DNA of 64,000 nucleotides, taken from Armatimonadota bacterium. Its GTDB lineage: Bacteria > Armatimonadota > UBA5829 > DTJY01. Below, piece after piece: positions 61,371-64,000 of this stretch. The translations under genes were made by a program, and so were the position numbers. Location of the stretch: positions 1 to 64,000 of the forward strand of contig JANYKG010000128.1 in assembly GCA_025358205.1 (NCBI GenBank), given 5' to 3'. How positions within the stretch are numbered: position 1 is the stretch's first letter; every line of letters begins with the position of its first letter. The notes below the pieces were generated by a model. That model saw nothing but the letters and a program-made list of their open reading frames with translations. It was not told the DNA's origin and ran no database searches.

Positions 61371-62804
61371 ATGAGATCGGATAAACACCCATTCTTGAGA
61401 GCAGCGACACTGATGTTTGTGGGATTGGCGATATACGCGCAGTCCATACCAGTCAATGCGTCCGCGCCTTCGTCCCCGAATCCGTTCAAAGATCAGGTCA
61501 TCACTCGTGAGCAGCGGACGATGGGGCTTGTTACCGTCTATTCGCTCGCCAAACAGCACTTTGCGCTCTTTGACGACCTCCCAAAGCTGGACTGGGATAA
61601 GACGTTCATTGAGTACATTCCGCTGGTCGAGAAGGATCAGAGCCTCTACGACTACTACAGGGTGCTCCAGCGCTTCAACGCTCTCCTGGAAGACGGGCAC
61701 ACCACTATCAGCTTCCCGACGATTGTGCAGAAGGAACTAGACGAGCTGCCTATCCGCGCGAATATAGTGGAGGGCAAATGGGTCATCGTGACCCGCTTCC
61801 CCACGAAAGAGGTGCTCAAGGAGGACATCCCACGGGGATCGGAGCTTCTGTCCATCGAAGGCATACCGCCCGCGAAGTACTATGCCGACAAGTTTTATCC
61901 GTACATCGCAGCCGGGCGTGAGCAGTTCAAGCGTCAGAAGCTGTCCGCCTATGCGTTGTACCCCAAGAACACACCGATTAAGGTGGCGCTTCGTTACCCG
62001 GATGGATCGTCGCACGAGCGAGTACTCAAGGCCAACGCAGCGACAGTCAACTGGAGCGACGAGAGCCTCCTTGCGAAGTATATCATGCCCTGGAGCGTCG
62101 GACCCGGGTTCGCCTCCAGCGAACTCGATGGGGGCATCCTCTATATCGCTTTCCGGAGCTGCGACCGGGACAGCGAGAACAAGATTGTGAAACTACTGGA
62201 GTCGCGGAAATCGAACTGGCCGAAGGGCGTGATCCTGGACCTGAGGGCAAACCGAGGCGGGAGTTCGCCGGAGGACCTCATCGCGCATCTGATCTCCCAG
62301 CGAGTGGAATGGTATGAGGCGTTGTCACGCTGGTCGCTCTCCTACATGACAGCCCAGACAAAGGACAGCACCGAGGCGCAAGCGGCGGAATGGCTCAAGG
62401 GCCGGGGACTATCGGCGGAGTTCAGCCCCAAATGGTACAGAATGCCCTGGTCTCTCACGCCGGCGAAAATCCACTATGACGGCCCGCTCGCGATCCTGAC
62501 CAGCCCCACCACCGGAAGCGCGGCCGAAGATGTCGTAGCGCTACTGCAGCAGGCGGGCAGAGGTAAGGTCATCGGCGACCGGACTGCCGGCGCTACCGGC
62601 CAACCCCTCTCGTTCGATCTGCCCGGCGGCGGATCGGGGCGCGTCTGCACGATGAAATGCCGATACCTCGACGGTCGGGAGTTCCAGAAGGTCGGTTGTC
62701 CACCGGACATCCTCGTGACACCGACGCTGAAAGGGATCACGGAGGCCCGTGACGAGGTGCTTGAAGTTGCGCTGAAGTATATCCGGTCATCGGCTGCGCT
62801 CTGA
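61371..62804 (+). CDS. S41-family peptidase (secreted)
   Basis: Signal peptide; GVILDLRANRGGSSPEDLIAHLI; LTSPTTGSAAEDVVALLQQAGRGKVIGDRTAGATGQPL. Confidence 0.88.
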   Translation: MRSDKHPFLRAATLMFVGLAIYAQSIPVNASAPSSPNPFKDQVITREQRTMGLVTVYSLAKQHFALFDDLPKLDWDKTFIEYIPLVEKDQSLYDYYRVLQRFNALLEDGHTTISFPTIVQKELDELPIRANIVEGKWVIVTRFPTKEVLKEDIPRGSELLSIEGIPPAKYYADKFYPYIAAGREQFKRQKLSAYALYPKNTPIKVALRYPDGSSHERVLKANAATVNWSDESLLAKYIMPWSVGPGFASSELDGGILYIAFRSCDRDSENKIVKLLESRKSNWPKGVILDLRANRGGSSPEDLIAHLISQRVEWYEALSRWSLSYMTAQTKDSTEAQAAEWLKGRGLSAEFSPKWYRMPWSLTPAKIHYDGPLAILTSPTTGSAAEDVVALLQQAGRGKVIGDRTAGATGQPLSFDLPGGGSGRVCTMKCRYLDGREFQKVGCPPDILVTPTLKGITEARDEVLEVALKYIRSSAAL

Positions 62805-62883
62805 GACAGAGTTCCCGGAACGAGAAGCCCTGACGTTTCAGATACAGGCAGATGTCGCAAAGATAGCCGAGATGCCAGCTTAG
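62805..62883 (+). pseudogene. Remnant of a second ribF 3' end
   Basis: ETEFPEREALTFQIQADVAKIAEMPA* parallels ribF C-terminus ETKFPDREALTRQIQVDVQQIAEMLEDG. Confidence 0.8.
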
Positions 62884-62929
62884 AATACCGCAACTGTGGG
62901 CAAGATGATCTTGTCTGTAGATAGACACA

Positions 62930-62967
62930 TTTGACAGAGGAGTTGCATTGTGTTATACTCTGTCAAA
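62930..62967 (+). promoter_or_regulatory. rpsO promoter with overlapping inverted-repeat operator
   Basis: TTGACA-N17-TATACT; TTTGACAGAG / CTCTGTCAAA perfect 10-bp IR spanning both boxes. Confidence 0.7.
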
Positions 62968-63024
62968 TCTAGACCGGGCCATGTCGGCTGCGCTAGCGGC
63001 GGATGGGTTGCGGTAGACGACAGT

Positions 63025-63074
63025 CTGTAGATCATCTTCACCCAATGGTGAAGAACTCATGCCACGGTCTACAG
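63025..63074 (+). ncRNA. Structured rpsO 5' leader (possible S15 autoregulatory element)
   Basis: Outer stem CTGTAGA/TCTACAG enclosing hairpin CTTCACC-CAAT-GGTGAAG, 79 nt upstream of rpsO. Confidence 0.5.
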
Positions 63075-63152
63075 CCTCCAGTCTATTGCCTCCCTGTCTT
63101 CCCCAGTTAGCCTGCGTGAGTCCTGCGAGAATCATCAGGAGAATACATCCAA

Positions 63153-63422
63153 ATGACTTTGCAAAAAGACGACAAGAGCACCATCATTGACCAGTACCGT
63201 ATGCATGAGGGTGACACCGGATCTGCAGAAGTTCAGGTAGCGTTGCTGACGGCGAGAATCAACTTGCTTACAGAACACCTGAAGATGCACAAGAAGGATC
63301 ACCATTCCAGGCGCGGACTCCTAATGATGGTCGGGCAGCGACGCAGGTTGCTGAATTACCTCACCAAGGTGGACATAGAAAGATATAGGTCTATGGTTAC
63401 ACGGCTTGGCCTGAGGAGATAG
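63153..63422 (+). CDS. rpsO: 30S ribosomal protein S15
   Basis: [50 protein letters not shown]. Confidence 0.97.
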   Translation: MTLQKDDKSTIIDQYRMHEGDTGSAEVQVALLTARINLLTEHLKMHKKDHHSRRGLLMMVGQRRRLLNYLTKVDIERYRSMVTRLGLRR

Positions 63423-63439
63423 GGAGAACAAAACAACAT

Positions 63440-64000
63440 ATGATTCATCAGGTTGAAATGGACCTGGATGGTCGCAGTCTACGCATGGAGACCGGCAAAG
63501 TGGCTCTTCAGGCCGACGGCGCCGTGCTTCTGAGCATGGGCGATACCGTCGTGCTTGCGACTGCCACAATGAGCAACACTCCGAGAGCGGGCATGGATTT
63601 CTTTCCGCTCGTCTGCGACTATGAAGAGAGAAAGTACTCCGTAGGTAAAATACCCGGAGGATTCGTGAAGCGCGGAGGCAGGCCCTCTGAGCACGCGATT
63701 CTGGTTTCAAGACTGATTGATAGACCGCTAAGACCTATGTTCCCGGATGGCATGAGGAATGAGGTCCAGGTGATCGCGATCACTCTTTCGGTAGATTTGG
63801 ACAATCCGCCGGATGTGCTGGCAATGCTGGCGTCATCGGCGGCCCTCAGCATCTCCCGGATTCCTTTCGCAGGCCCCATCGGCACAGTTCGTGTGTCGCA
63901 TGTGGACGGCGAGTTCATCTGCAATCCTTCATGGGAACAGCAGAGCGCCGCGGAGTTGAACCTGATTCTATCAGGCACCCGCGACACCATCCTCACAGTT
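63440..64000 (+). CDS. pnp: Polyribonucleotide nucleotidyltransferase, N-terminal part, runs off the window
   Basis: Open frame to the window end: DFFPLVCDYEERKYSVGKIPGGFVKRGGRPSEHAILVSRLIDRPLRPMFPDG. Confidence 0.95.
   Translation, partial: MIHQVEMDLDGRSLRMETGKVALQADGAVLLSMGDTVVLATATMSNTPRAGMDFFPLVCDYEERKYSVGKIPGGFVKRGGRPSEHAILVSRLIDRPLRPMFPDGMRNEVQVIAITLSVDLDNPPDVLAMLASSAALSISRIPFAGPIGTVRVSHVDGEFICNPSWEQQSAAELNLILSGTRDTILTV

Noticed and set aside
60578-61489. 303-aa minus-strand ORF opposite ribF
   Set aside because: Shadow ORF; its only similarity (to minus-strand ORF 62737-62928) simply reflects the ribF 3'-end duplication.
1-64000. CRISPR arrays, rRNA genes, transposases, prophage genes
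   Set aside because: No regularly spaced identical repeats, rRNA signatures, DDE/serine/tyrosine recombinase motifs or phage structural genes were recognised.

Overview
The window is a chromosomal segment of a Gram-negative-type bacterium with moderately high GC. The organism was not identified; the secreted, DUF5107-like and TonB-receptor gene content loosely recalls Armatimonadota-type genomes, which is inference only. Left third (1-22 kb): amidase and Na+/solute symporter genes, a compact AAA-ATPase + TOPRIM/DUF4435-like gene pair resembling PARIS-type defence, large secreted or carbohydrate-related proteins, tRNA-Glu(CTC) with a perfect consensus promoter, a TonB-dependent receptor, and two tandem ~975-aa secreted deacetylase-like paralogs. 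Middle (22-37.6 kb): a GAF/PAS histidine kinase with an NtrC-like sigma-54 activator that has no HTH, a REC-PilZ protein behind a -24/-12 type promoter, and a full arginine operon argC-J-B-D-(clpN)-(clpN::argF)-G-H. The most unusual object is in that operon: a free ClpC-type N-domain protein followed by a continuous ORF joining a second ClpC-type N-domain to ornithine carbamoyltransferase. ClpC N-domains are known phospho-arginine readers, and the key Glu residues are present in all four repeats. Between argB and argD there is a promoter, a 20-codon leader ORF and an overlapping intrinsic terminator. Right part (37.6-64 kb): GAF-SpoIIE phosphatase/RsbW-like pair, ThyA-like, SGNH hydrolase, DprA-like, smc, glmM, a Gfo/Idh/MocA oxidoreductase, blaI-like, ccdA/tlpA, mgtC, and the nusA-ylxR-infB-DUF503-rbfA-nrnA-truB-ribF-(S41 peptidase)-rpsO-pnp block. 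No CRISPR array, rRNA, transposase or prophage was seen. All calls come from reading the sequence by eye; no database search was run.
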